Source: Nocardia altamirensis NBRC 108246 (GTDB lineage Bacteria > Actinomycetota > Actinomycetes > Mycobacteriales > Mycobacteriaceae). Taken from it: 64,000 bases of DNA. Below are positions 8,628-16,888 of this stretch, piece by piece. Every line of letters starts with the position of its first letter. Within the stretch, counting starts at the first letter, position 1. The notes beneath the pieces are model-generated. The model worked only from the letters and a program-made list of their open reading frames with translations, did no database searches and was not told the DNA's origin. A program made the position numbers and the translations under genes. The stretch spans positions 1 through 64,000 of the forward strand of contig NZ_BDAY01000046.1 in NCBI RefSeq assembly GCF_001612685.1, given 5' to 3'.

Positions 8628-9584
8628 CTAGCCTCGCACGATTATTGTTGTCACGTTCGGCGGGACGACGGTGTTGTCGAATATCAGCCTGATATGGTCA
8701 TTCGGCCCGAGTGGATCCGGATTGGTGCCGAACATATCGTAGATCACACCGCAGATCGCGGCCGCGCCGATCGCGGCAACCAGTGCGCCGACGGTAGTTT
8801 CGATCGTGGCCGCCCCGACGATTGCGGCACAATATGCGGAGAATGCGGTCCGTGACGCACTCTTTTGTGCGGTCTGCAGTTTGACGCTCTGTTCATGACT
8901 GAGATCCCACGTCGGATGTGCCCATGCGCAGCCACCCGAGGAGTTGCGGGGACCGATGCAGCCCGGTAGCCAACTCACCTCGCGCACTGGTGGGCCGCCC
9001 TGGCGAACGTTCGACCGCGATTCGAGAATCGAGCAGTTCCCGCCTGCCGGGGTGGCCGCAGCCAGCTGCCGAGCCGCCGAACCACACAGATCGGACGGTG
9101 CCGGTTGTTGTGCGGCCGCGGCGAGCGGTGCCGGTAGCGATTCCGATGGCTGAGACGAACCGGCGGGCGGCGCTGGAATCGTCGGCGGCGGTTGCCAAGC
9201 CGGAGGAGCCTCGGATCCGGGGACCGGAACAATGGGTGTGCCGTTACCCGGACCGACCGCTGGAGGAGTGAGCGCCCCTGCGCTGGTGCCGCCGCCTTTG
9301 CCTGGTGCCGGTTGTCCGGGCAGCGCCTGCGTCGGCAGCGGCGGGGGAGTCGTCGGAGGTCCGGGAGGCGGCGGCGCAGGCGGGTCCGGCACATCGATAC
9401 ACGGCCAGCCCGGGTGCATCTGCTGCCATTGCGCGCACGGGATGTTCGGCCCCGCCTGCGCGGGCGGTGCCTCCGTGTCCGCGACTACGACAGCGACGCA
9501 GGCGACCAGCAGGGCCGCGGCCACGGTCGTGACGCGGACCAACGGCCGCTGTGCCGAGACGAACCTACGATCGGGTGGCTGCAT
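8628..9584 (-). CDS. Secreted proline-rich protein of unknown function
   Basis: The 318-residue product has an N-terminal hydrophobic export signal (about residues 18-38). Next is a Cys-containing motif with two Trp-Pro steps, then a long Pro/Ala/Gly linker (about 60-150), and a C-terminal globular part with a hydrophobic Ala/Ile-rich stretch near residues 255-285. The ATG at 9584 is chosen because GGAGAG lies six bases upstream; the frame stays open to 9653 without a ribosome site. It follows the MspA-type porin gene by 65 bases on the same strand, so an envelope role is plausible. No domain was recognised. Confidence 0.6.
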   Translation of the reverse strand: MQPPDRRFVSAQRPLVRVTTVAAALLVACVAVVVADTEAPPAQAGPNIPCAQWQQMHPGWPCIDVPDPPAPPPPGPPTTPPPLPTQALPGQPAPGKGGGTSAGALTPPAVGPGNGTPIVPVPGSEAPPAWQPPPTIPAPPAGSSQPSESLPAPLAAAAQQPAPSDLCGSAARQLAAATPAGGNCSILESRSNVRQGGPPVREVSWLPGCIGPRNSSGGCAWAHPTWDLSHEQSVKLQTAQKSASRTAFSAYCAAIVGAATIETTVGALVAAIGAAAICGVIYDMFGTNPDPLGPNDHIRLIFDNTVVPPNVTTIIVRG

Positions 9585-9649
9585 GATCGCTCTCCGAATT
9601 CTGGTAATCGGTAGGGACACAAAGACTTCTGCGCGCTCCGCGGGCTTGC

Positions 9650-10297
9650 TCACAGCCAGATGGGATCGCCGTAGACGCTGACGGAGTTGTCGGCGGCCGG
9701 GGTGGAGATGCGGGCGGTCACGTACGAGCGCAAGGTCACCGGCCCCATGCAGGCGTCAATCTTGATTTCGACCTGGTCGGCGGTGATCGAAGCACGCGGT
9801 CCGGCAAGGGGTTTGGCGCCGAACTCGACGGTGGTGATGCCGCCGGGTTTGACCGTTGTCGAAATGTTCGGACTCACCGAGGCATTCGCGCCGAGGGTGA
9901 CCGCGGGGAACTGGGAGACGGTGACGCTGGCGTTCGGGCCGACGGAGAATCCCATGCCGACGGTGAGCCCGGTGGACACATCGACCTGACAGCCGATCTG
10001 GTAGCCGAGCGCGACGGTGCCCGACGAGATCGGTTGTTTTCCTGCCCCGGTCACTTCGGCGACCGCTTTGAGAGCCACGAAGCCTTCGCGGGTGAACATG
10101 GTCGCGGCCAGGTTCGGATAGCGGTCGAGGTTCTCGCTGGTCTTGGTGACCGACAGATGCCAGCTGTCGTCGGTGTCGACGCCGCGGTACTTGTCGGGGA
10201 CGGTGTCTGCCCAGGCGGTGCCTGTGCTCAGGGCCAGCAGGCCCGCGGCGACCGATGCGGTGAGCACGGTGGCGAGTGCGGTGCGTGTGGTGACCAT
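9650..10297 (-). CDS. MspA-family outer-membrane porin
   Basis: The 215-residue precursor has a cleavable signal peptide (cleavage about residue 30, Ala-Trp-Ala before Asp). The mature sequence reads like the MspA family: Gly-Val-Asp-Thr-Asp-Asp-Ser-Trp near the N-terminus, then alternating strands with Gly-Tyr-Gln-Ile-Gly-Cys and a C-terminal Arg-Ser-Tyr-Val-Thr strand. MspA porins are octameric water-filled channels of the mycolic-acid outer membrane. This gene is good evidence for a mycolate-bearing host. The ATG at 10297 gives a proper signal peptide, while the frame upstream to 10405 does not. Confidence 0.9.
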   Translation of the reverse strand: MVTTRTALATVLTASVAAGLLALSTGTAWADTVPDKYRGVDTDDSWHLSVTKTSENLDRYPNLAATMFTREGFVALKAVAEVTGAGKQPISSGTVALGYQIGCQVDVSTGLTVGMGFSVGPNASVTVSQFPAVTLGANASVSPNISTTVKPGGITTVEFGAKPLAGPRASITADQVEIKIDACMGPVTLRSYVTARISTPAADNSVSVYGDPIWL

Positions 10298-10411
10298 GTC
10301 TGTCCCTGCCCTTCCTGAGTTGCGATGTCGTGTGGGGGCGGTCGGAGCGGATTCCCGCATCGACTCGGCAACTAGAACTGGCACCTGGCTGTCAACGGAA
10401 CCCATGTACCT

Positions 10412-10461
10412 GTCACACCGGGCTGGAAACCCATGTCACACCTGGGTTGCCACAGGTCACA
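10412..10461. promoter_or_regulatory. Three GTCACA sites about two helical turns apart upstream of the porin
   Basis: GTCACA begins at 10412, 10435 and 10456, intervals of 23 and 21 bases, in the 236-base divergent region between the porin and the HTH-membrane gene. The first two belong to a longer TGTCACACC repeat. Spacing close to two turns of DNA suggests a protein binding one face. TCACA is also the core of the mycobacterial PhoP box, which makes PhoP or a relative a candidate. This is inference. Confidence 0.4.
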
Positions 10462-10533
10462 AGCTGATCAACGGTGCCGACTCCGGCGGGTGATCCGCGC
10501 CACTGTGACAGCTCGACCCCTAGGATTCGACCT

Positions 10534-11784
10534 GTGAACCATCGCGATCAGGGGCGCGAAGCGTTGGCGCAACGGTTGAAGCAACTTCGTAGCGAACATT
10601 CGGAGCTGAGTTTGCGGACGATCGGACACCGCGCTCAGGTCAGCCACACCACCGTCTCGCGCGCACTCTCGACCGAGGACAAACTCCCCTCGTGGTCGTC
10701 GATCGCCGCGATCACCCGAGTCCTCGGTGGCGCCAGCGGCGACGTGCAACCGTTGTGGCTGTGGGCCTCGGCGGGCACGCCACCCACCGCCGTCGACGAT
10801 CCCGCACCGCAGCCCGAGCCGGAGCGCCACCCCTGGTTCGTCCCGGCATGTTCGGTCGTGACGATCGGTCTGATCATCCTGGCCATTGCGCACAACGCGA
10901 TACCGGCGCAGTCGACCGCCGACCGCTGGCTCGGCGACGTCGCCCAAACCGTGTTCGCCACCGCCGCGACCATCGCGTTCGGCCGCCGCACGCTGCGTGC
11001 CGAGGGAACCGACCGACGGTGGCTTCTGTTCGCCAGTCTGGCCAGCGCCTGCTGGACGGTGGCGATGGTGTACTGGATCTTCGTGCACGACATCCGCGGC
11101 GACCACCATCTCGGCACAACGGTCGCCGAATTCGGCTTCCACGGTTACTCGCTGCTGATGATCGCCGCGATGTGGCTGCGCCTGCGCGCCATCCACCCCA
11201 CGTGGGCGCTCCGGATGCGCACCGGACGTACGGTCGCGCTCATCGCGGTGGTGGCATTGTCGGTCGCGTCCGCGATCTGGATCCTCACCGTGCTGCTCGA
11301 CAGCGACCCCGCCAGCCCGGACGACATCCAGATCTGGCTGACCTACTTGTATCCCCTCGCCGACGGCGCCCTGTTCACGATGGCATTGCTCGCTGCCTTG
11401 AGCGGCGCACGAATCACCCAGTCACGCCTGCTGGCGGCGGCATTCGGCGCGCACGCCATCGCGAGCATCCTGGCCACCGTCTACACCGTCGCCGACGCCG
11501 CCACCGATCTGGTCGCCAGCGCGGAATTCGGCTTCACCACCTTCACCGCGCTGCTCGCCCTCGCTGCCATCGCGCCCACCGACAACCGCAACCGACCCCC
11601 GCGTCATCTCGGCATCGTTGTCCGCATCATGCAAGCGGCAGGCCTGGTCGCGATCGCTGTGTACACCCTCACCCTCGCCACCGGAAACCTCCCGCCCGCC
11701 ATCACCCCGTACGCCGCGGCGGCCCTCATAATCCTGCTCGTGGTCGCCCTCATCGCCAGCCTGCATCATCCGGCCATCACCTGA
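10534..11784 (+). CDS. HTH domain fused to a multi-pass membrane domain
   Basis: The 416-residue product starts with a helix-turn-helix domain (about residues 5-75) of the type used by actinobacterial HTH-WD40 proteins. A short Pro/Glu linker follows, and then eight to ten predicted membrane helices from about residue 95 to the end. The combination suggests a membrane-tethered DNA-binding or signalling protein; no ligand or target is indicated. The start is the GTG at 10534. A longer frame begins at 10474 but would add an unrelated Pro-rich leader. The HTH is visibly related to that of the nSTAND-WD40 protein at 16889. Confidence 0.65.
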   Translation: MNHRDQGREALAQRLKQLRSEHSELSLRTIGHRAQVSHTTVSRALSTEDKLPSWSSIAAITRVLGGASGDVQPLWLWASAGTPPTAVDDPAPQPEPERHPWFVPACSVVTIGLIILAIAHNAIPAQSTADRWLGDVAQTVFATAATIAFGRRTLRAEGTDRRWLLFASLASACWTVAMVYWIFVHDIRGDHHLGTTVAEFGFHGYSLLMIAAMWLRLRAIHPTWALRMRTGRTVALIAVVALSVASAIWILTVLLDSDPASPDDIQIWLTYLYPLADGALFTMALLAALSGARITQSRLLAAAFGAHAIASILATVYTVADAATDLVASAEFGFTTFTALLALAAIAPTDNRNRPPRHLGIVVRIMQAAGLVAIAVYTLTLATGNLPPAITPYAAAALIILLVVALIASLHHPAIT

Positions 11785-11914
11785 CGCGCTTCCGGAGTCG
11801 GTGCCCAGCGGGCCCTGGGGGACAATGAGGGCGTGATCGACGCAAGAGGGAAGAAGTCCAGAGATCAGCCCAGCGTTTCCGCGGGTGCCACCGCACCCAA
11901 CGGCTGCTAGTTCG

Positions 11915-12511
11915 ATGTCTGACCAGGAAGTGCCGGGCGGGGGATCCTCGCCTGGGCACGGTGGGCACAGGTTCGATGCGGTGGAACGCCTACGCAAGAA
12001 ACTTGAAGCTATGAAGGCGGCCGAGGCTGGTTCTCCCGGAACGGGAGAGCGCCCGCCTCAGGCCACCCGGTTGCCGCGTCGCCCGCGGCGCATGTCGGAG
12101 GAAACCGCGGAAGAACCTGCGGAAGACGACACCTCGACGGTTACCCGGTTGCCGCGCCGTCCGCGGCGCATGTCGGAAGAAGCAAGCGAGCATTCCCAGA
12201 AAACGTGGCGTTCGGAAGGCGACTCCGTCTTCGACGCCGCGCCACCGACCAGGCCGGTGCTGCGCGCGGAGCTGCAGCAGGAAACCGGAACGTGGCATAT
12301 CGGCCCCGCGTGGTATTCCGGTCCCGACGCCGATTCGCCCGCCGTCGAGCAGGAGGGCAGCGTCCTCGATTTCGGTGCGGCGCGGCGGAAAAAGGCTGGT
12401 GACGAGGCGCATGGCGTCGGCCTTCGGCGGGTGGCGAAGCCGCGCAGAATCGGCAAGGGTTCCGACGAGGGACCCGACACCGAGGGCGTGGGAGACGGCG
12501 ACCCCGAATGA
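11915..12511 (+). CDS. Basic/acidic low-complexity protein with a duplicated segment
   Basis: This 198-residue hydrophilic protein is probably disordered over most of its length. The segment Thr-Arg-Leu-Pro-Arg-Arg-Pro-Arg-Arg-Met-Ser-Glu-Glu appears twice, 26 residues apart, encoded by an almost exact 39-nt direct repeat (12065-12103 and 12143-12181). No enzyme domain is seen. The gene lies 131 bases after the HTH-membrane gene and is convergent with the MerR gene. Function is unknown; a nucleic-acid- or membrane-binding basic motif is possible. Confidence 0.55.
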   Translation: MSDQEVPGGGSSPGHGGHRFDAVERLRKKLEAMKAAEAGSPGTGERPPQATRLPRRPRRMSEETAEEPAEDDTSTVTRLPRRPRRMSEEASEHSQKTWRSEGDSVFDAAPPTRPVLRAELQQETGTWHIGPAWYSGPDADSPAVEQEGSVLDFGAARRKKAGDEAHGVGLRRVAKPRRIGKGSDEGPDTEGVGDGDPE

Positions 12512-12545
12512 TCAGGAGTCGGGTGCACAGGGCTGCGCCGCGGAG

Positions 12546-12938
12546 TTAGACGCACCCAGCGGCGCTCGCGGCGACGGTGTGCAGGCTGTCGCGATGCGCG
12601 CGGTTCGTGGCAATGAGTCCGTCGAGTGCGTCGCGGGTGTGGATGAGGTCGGTGATGTGTGCCGACAACCGGTCTCGTTCCTGCAGCATGCGTTCCAGCG
12701 CGGCATCCGAGGTGTCGGTGCTCGGCGCATCGACGCATGGCAGCAGTTCGACGATGGTGCGGCTGGACAGGCCTGCGGTGAACATCCGCTGGAGGAAGCC
12801 GACCCGGTCGACGGCGCTGTCCGAATAGTGCCGCTGCCCGCTGGCACTGCGGACGCTGGACAGTAGCTGCTGCTCTTCGTAGTACCGCAGGGATCTGATG
12901 CTGACTCCGGTTCGAGTCGCCAATTCGCCGATGCGCAC
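12546..12938 (-). CDS. MerR-family transcriptional regulator
   Basis: The 130-residue protein has the MerR winged HTH at its N-terminus (Ile-Gly-Glu-Leu-Ala, then Arg-Ser-Leu-Arg-Tyr-Tyr-Glu-Glu). A coiled-coil dimerisation helix and a short C-terminal tail ending Gly-Cys-Val follow. Only one Cys in the sensor part and one at the tail are apparent, so a classical metal site is not clear. The start is GTG with AGAGAGGG upstream. It is divergent from an Old Yellow Enzyme gene and the shared promoter carries a dyad inside a long spacer, so this protein most likely controls that enzyme. Confidence 0.85.
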   Translation of the reverse strand: MRIGELATRTGVSIRSLRYYEEQQLLSSVRSASGQRHYSDSAVDRVGFLQRMFTAGLSSRTIVELLPCVDAPSTDTSDAALERMLQERDRLSAHITDLIHTRDALDGLIATNRAHRDSLHTVAASAAGCV

Positions 12939-12973
12939 GGTGCCCTCTCTGGTGTGACCTGTGACATAAGGTC

Positions 12974-13005
12974 TTGCCTCTCACATCCATGTGAGAGTTT
13001 AGCGT
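12974..13005 (+). promoter_or_regulatory. MerR-type promoter with central dyad, upstream of the ene-reductase
   Basis: TTGCCT (12974-12979) and TAGCGT (13000-13005) are separated by 20 bases, longer than the usual 17. The spacer region holds the perfect 9-2-9 dyad CTCTCACATCCATGTGAGAG (12978-12997). An over-long spacer with the operator between -35 and -10 is the hallmark of promoters activated by MerR proteins through DNA distortion. The MerR gene begins 39 bases to the left and the reductase 45 bases to the right. Confidence 0.75.
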
Positions 13006-13049
13006 AGTTGTCACGCCATTCCGGGCGTTCCGAGCACGAGGAGCCTGAT

Positions 13050-14123
13050 GTGACAACACTTTTCGACACCTACCAGCTCGGCGGTCTGACGCTGCCCAAC
13101 CGGGTGGTGATGGCGCCGATGACTCGAGTCCGCGCCGCCGAGGGCGGCCTGGCGACGCCGTCGATGGCGACGTACTACGCGCAGCGGGCGACTGCGGGGT
13201 TGATCGTGACCGAGGGAGTGCAACCCAGCCTGATCGGACAGTCCAACCCAGGGACGCCTGGTCTGTACACCGACGAGCAGGTCGCCGCGTGGCGCCCGGT
13301 GACCGCCGCGGTGCACGCCAACGGCGGGCGCCTGTTCGCGCAGATCATGCACGGCGGTCGGGTCTCGCACCCGGAGACGATCGGCATGCAGCCCGCCGGG
13401 CCATCGGCTCTCCCCGCTGCCGGCTTGGTGTTCACGCCGTCAGGACGCCAACCCGCGCCGCTGCCGCGCGCGCTCGACCTCGCTGAAATCCCCGAGCACG
13501 CCGAGTCTTACGCCGACGCCGGTCGCCGCGCCGTCGAGGCAGGCTTCGACGGCGTCGAATTGCACGGCGCCAACGGCTATTTGATCTCGCAGTTCCTGTC
13601 CTCGAACGCCAACCTGCGCACGGATCGGTATGGCGGTTCGATCGCCAACCGGATCCGGTTCGCGGTCGAGGCGACCGAGGCGACCGTTGCCGCCATCGGC
13701 GCGGCCAAGACCGGCATCCGGCTCTCGCCCGGCGCGACATTCTGGGGCGTCGAAGAATCCGACGTGCTCGAGCTGTACACCGCGCTGCTGAGCGAGTTGG
13801 CCCGGCTCGAGGTGGCCTACATTCATCTCGAAGCCACTGCGGACGAAGAGATCCTGCTCGAGCTGCGCCGCGCGTGGCCGGGCACGCTGATCATGAACCC
13901 GGTGGTGCCCATGGGCCCGAAGCTGGTCGGGCGCACCGAGGCCGATCACTGGCTCGGCCTGGGCGCCGAGCTCATCAGCTTCGGCCGCGCCTTCATCGCC
14001 AACCCCGACCTCGTCGAACGGCTGCGCAACGCCCTCCCGATGGCGCCCGTCGAAGAGGACACCTACTACCAGGGCGGCGACACCGGCTACCTGACCTACC
14101 CGGCCTACCAGTACAGCGCTTGA
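13050..14123 (+). CDS. Old Yellow Enzyme family alkene reductase (NemA-like)
   Basis: The 357-residue flavoprotein has a complete TIM-barrel OYE sequence. It opens with Leu-Thr-Leu-Pro-Asn-Arg-Val-Val-Met-Ala-Pro-Met-Thr-Arg and has the His-Gly-Gly-Arg stretch and the paired substrate motif His-Gly-Ala-Asn-Gly-Tyr-Leu. The Asn-Leu-Arg-Thr-Asp-Arg-Tyr-Gly-Gly-Ser loop and the late FMN-binding Gly-Arg-Ala-Phe-Ile-Ala-Asn-Pro-Asp are also present. Such enzymes use FMN and NAD(P)H to reduce activated C=C bonds, N-ethylmaleimide or nitro compounds. GAGGAG precedes the GTG start. Control by the divergent MerR gene suggests induction by electrophiles, which is inference. Confidence 0.9.
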   Translation: MTTLFDTYQLGGLTLPNRVVMAPMTRVRAAEGGLATPSMATYYAQRATAGLIVTEGVQPSLIGQSNPGTPGLYTDEQVAAWRPVTAAVHANGGRLFAQIMHGGRVSHPETIGMQPAGPSALPAAGLVFTPSGRQPAPLPRALDLAEIPEHAESYADAGRRAVEAGFDGVELHGANGYLISQFLSSNANLRTDRYGGSIANRIRFAVEATEATVAAIGAAKTGIRLSPGATFWGVEESDVLELYTALLSELARLEVAYIHLEATADEEILLELRRAWPGTLIMNPVVPMGPKLVGRTEADHWLGLGAELISFGRAFIANPDLVERLRNALPMAPVEEDTYYQGGDTGYLTYPAYQYSA

Positions 14124-14134
14124 ATCATGAACTG

Positions 14135-14172
14135 CCGCTGCGGGACTCGTAAACGACTCGGTCCCGCAGCGG
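14135..14172. terminator. Bidirectional hairpin terminator
   Basis: Perfect 12-base arms (14135-14146 CCGCTGCGGGAC and 14161-14172) enclose a 14-base loop. The loop itself can pair TCGT with ACGA. The hairpin starts 11 bases after the reductase stop and lies before the convergent ATP-binding regulator gene. No U-tract follows, as is common in actinobacteria. Confidence 0.75.
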
Positions 14173-14266
14173 GAGCGGATTCCGCATCGCCGCGCAGGCC
14201 GGTCGAACCTGCACGCCAGCAAGAGGATTCAGCCCGCCAGTAGCCTCGAAAGCCAAGGCACGCACC

Positions 14267-16708
14267 TCAGGTTCGCCAGCGGGCGGGGCCGCCTGCGGCG
14301 GGCTCGTAGCGGCAGAAGCGGCCGGTGCGCAGGGACGCGCGGAGGTGGGCGGCACAGTGCGGGGCAGAGGTCTCGATGCGCGACACTGTCGCGCGCAACG
14401 CCTTGGTGACGCTGATGCGGGCGCGTTCCTCTTCGGTGGAGAAGGTGCGCGAACGCCCGCCGAGTGCGGTGACTTGCCGCAGCTCCGCGCGAATCGCCTC
14501 CCGCTCGGCCTCGACCCGCCGCGAGCGGTCGATGTCACCGCTGAGGTCGGCGGCATCGGCTTCCGCGGCAAGGCGATCGAGTCGCTTGCGGTAGGCGCGG
14601 ACGGCCTCGAAATCCTGGATCGGGTCTGCGGCTGTGGTTTCCACGATCGCGCCGCCGGAAGCCAATCGCGCCGCGGCGATTTCGCGTCCCGGCGAACCGA
14701 CCAGGAAGCGAAGGTAGCCGATGCCGCGCGAATCGCGGAGCCGGACGCGTTCGGCACCGGCGTGCAGAATCCAGTCGTCGTCCTCACGGCGCAGTGCCCA
14801 TTCGTCGGCGGCGGGCCGTCGCCGCTCCAAGAACAGGTGCATGCCCAAACGTGTTGCGATGGAGTCGGATCGGGCTCGTGCCGTCCCGGCGCGGGCTGCG
14901 TCGCCGTCATACCCGCGCTGTTCCAGCGCGTCCGCGAGCCCGGCCAGGGTGCGCGCGAGACCGGGTAGGGCACCGATGTGGTCTTCGGCGGCGGCCGCTC
15001 GCTCGTAATGCTGGACGGCGGCGGTGTAGTGGCCGAGCACGACACACAGCGCACCGAGGTGGCGCTCGACCGGACCGTTGGTCATGTTGGCGCCGAACCA
15101 GATCACGAACCGGCCCGCGTAGGGCGTCAGCACGGTCAACAGACGCTGGCACGCGACGGTGTCGGCGGTCAGCACCGCCGCCTCACATGCATCGGCCATT
15201 GCACCGAGCCACCGCGGACCCGAGCCGTCGAGCAACCGCGGGAGGACCCGCTCCAATTCGATGCCCGCCTCGTCGAGACTGCCGCGCACGGCGAGCATCC
15301 TGGCCGCCGCTGCTTCGTAATAGTGGCCGGGCGAGCGCCGCGCCGCTTCGGTGAACAGCGCGATCGAGTGGTCTATCTGCTGCACGGGCCCGCAGTCCAC
15401 CGCGATCGCCGTGGTGAGTGTCGTGGCGATGCGGTCGATATCGGCGAACCGTACTCGGCGCCCGCGCGCTTGGATCGCGTCGATGAGTTCGCGTGCCGCG
15501 GCGTACCGGCCGCGCAGGATGGAGATCACGCCATGGCGTGCAACGGCGGTGATCTCGGCGACCGGGTCGCCGGAGGTCGCGCGCTCGTAGGCGGCCAGCG
15601 TGCTTTCGGCTTCCGCGATCCGGCCCGTCTCCATGAGAATCACGAACCGCCAGAATGTTCCGTGCCACTCCAGTACCTGGTTGCCGCAGGAACTTGCGAG
15701 CGCGACCATCCTGGTCACGTTCGCAAGCCGTGCCTCCAGGTCGTTCGGCGCCCAGAGTGCGTGCATTCCGGCGTGGATGACCTCGGCGATCGTTTGTGCG
15801 TCGCCTGCGCGCTCGGCCAGCTCGGTGGCTTCGGCGATCAAGGCTCGGCGCCGATCAACGGACGAGGCATCGCCCATCAGCTCGAACGCGAGACCGGCCA
15901 GCAGCGAGGCGCGCTGCGTCGGCGGCGCTGGCCGGTCCAAGGCCAATTCGAGCAGGCGAATGGTCGGCAGGTCGACGTCGAGGAAACCGATGTTGCGCCC
16001 GATCCGGCCCAGGGTCGACGCGCTCATGGTCACTCGCGGATATGTCCCGCGGTACGACGTCGCGAGCAGCGCGAGCTGAACGAGGGGATCGACGTCGTCG
16101 GGTAGTCGGCGTACCTCGTCGACGAGCGCGGCCACGGTGCCCGGCACCCCGCCGGAGGCTGCCCACACCGCGTGAGCCACGTCGGGTTGCGCGGAACCGA
16201 TCAGCGCCGCGGTCTGCTCCTCGGTGAATCTCGACAGTGCGAATTCGGCGCCGACGCCTAGAGGCACGGACGACGTGACCACAAGCACGATCGGCCGGGT
16301 GGCGATGCGCGAGACGAATACGGCGAGGATCGCAAGCAGTTCGGGACCGCCCCGGTCGATGTCGTCGATGGCGATGAGTTGTCTGCCGGTGGCCAGGATC
16401 TGCGCGCAGGCCGCGTCGATCTCGACTGCAGAGGGCGCCGCGAGCAGTCGTTCGGTGTCTTCCGGTGCGCCGCCCGCGCTGCGCAGCAGACTGGCCCAGG
16501 CGAAACCGGCAGGCTGGGTGGGCAGCACGGCGATCCGGCTGACCTCGATGCCCCGGTCGGTGGCCAGTCGCACCGCGTGATCGACCAGCAGCGTCTTACC
16601 GAGACCGGTGCCGCCGACCGCGACGATGACGCCACCGCGACCCTCTGCGGTCGCCTCCAGTGCTGTCGCTATCGCCGACAGCTCCAGGTCCCTTCCGACG
16701 AAAGTCAT
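14267..16708 (-). CDS. Large AAA-type ATP-binding regulatory protein
   Basis: The 813-residue protein has an N-terminal P-loop ATPase of the AAA/STAND type (Walker A Gly-Gly-Thr-Gly-Leu-Gly-Lys-Thr, residues 32-39; Walker B near 125 with Ile-Asp-Asp-Ile-Asp). A long Ala/Leu/Glu-rich TPR-like helical array follows. The C-terminal domain reads Arg-Asp-Ser-Arg-Gly-Ile-Gly-Tyr-Leu-Arg, Pro-Gly-Arg-Glu, then Tyr-Arg-Lys-Arg-Leu and Glu-Arg-Ala-Arg-Ile-Ser-Val-Thr-Lys-Ala. This tail is widespread in large actinobacterial ATPase regulators; its role is not established. There is no LuxR HTH at the C-terminus. The ATG at 16708 begins directly before the Phe-Val-Gly-Arg motif that normally opens this ATPase. 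The gene is divergent from the WD40 protein, 181 bases away. Confidence 0.8.
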   Translation of the reverse strand: MTFVGRDLELSAIATALEATAEGRGGVIVAVGGTGLGKTLLVDHAVRLATDRGIEVSRIAVLPTQPAGFAWASLLRSAGGAPEDTERLLAAPSAVEIDAACAQILATGRQLIAIDDIDRGGPELLAILAVFVSRIATRPIVLVVTSSVPLGVGAEFALSRFTEEQTAALIGSAQPDVAHAVWAASGGVPGTVAALVDEVRRLPDDVDPLVQLALLATSYRGTYPRVTMSASTLGRIGRNIGFLDVDLPTIRLLELALDRPAPPTQRASLLAGLAFELMGDASSVDRRRALIAEATELAERAGDAQTIAEVIHAGMHALWAPNDLEARLANVTRMVALASSCGNQVLEWHGTFWRFVILMETGRIAEAESTLAAYERATSGDPVAEITAVARHGVISILRGRYAAARELIDAIQARGRRVRFADIDRIATTLTTAIAVDCGPVQQIDHSIALFTEAARRSPGHYYEAAAARMLAVRGSLDEAGIELERVLPRLLDGSGPRWLGAMADACEAAVLTADTVACQRLLTVLTPYAGRFVIWFGANMTNGPVERHLGALCVVLGHYTAAVQHYERAAAAEDHIGALPGLARTLAGLADALEQRGYDGDAARAGTARARSDSIATRLGMHLFLERRRPAADEWALRREDDDWILHAGAERVRLRDSRGIGYLRFLVGSPGREIAAARLASGGAIVETTAADPIQDFEAVRAYRKRLDRLAAEADAADLSGDIDRSRRVEAEREAIRAELRQVTALGGRSRTFSTEEERARISVTKALRATVSRIETSAPHCAAHLRASLRTGRFCRYEPAAGGPARWRT

Positions 16709-16888
16709 GCGACCCACGGCCGTGCCGGCGAGGTGAGCACAACAACCTTTGCCTTCATGCCGGCTCCTTTTCGCTGTTTGGCGTTGGCGCGCTTTATTGT
16801 TCACGGCACCGGTTGTTTTGTTCCGGCGCGCGCAACCAGACAAACAATGTCCGGCCTGCGGCGCCGGTGGATGTCAGGGAGGGGCGAC

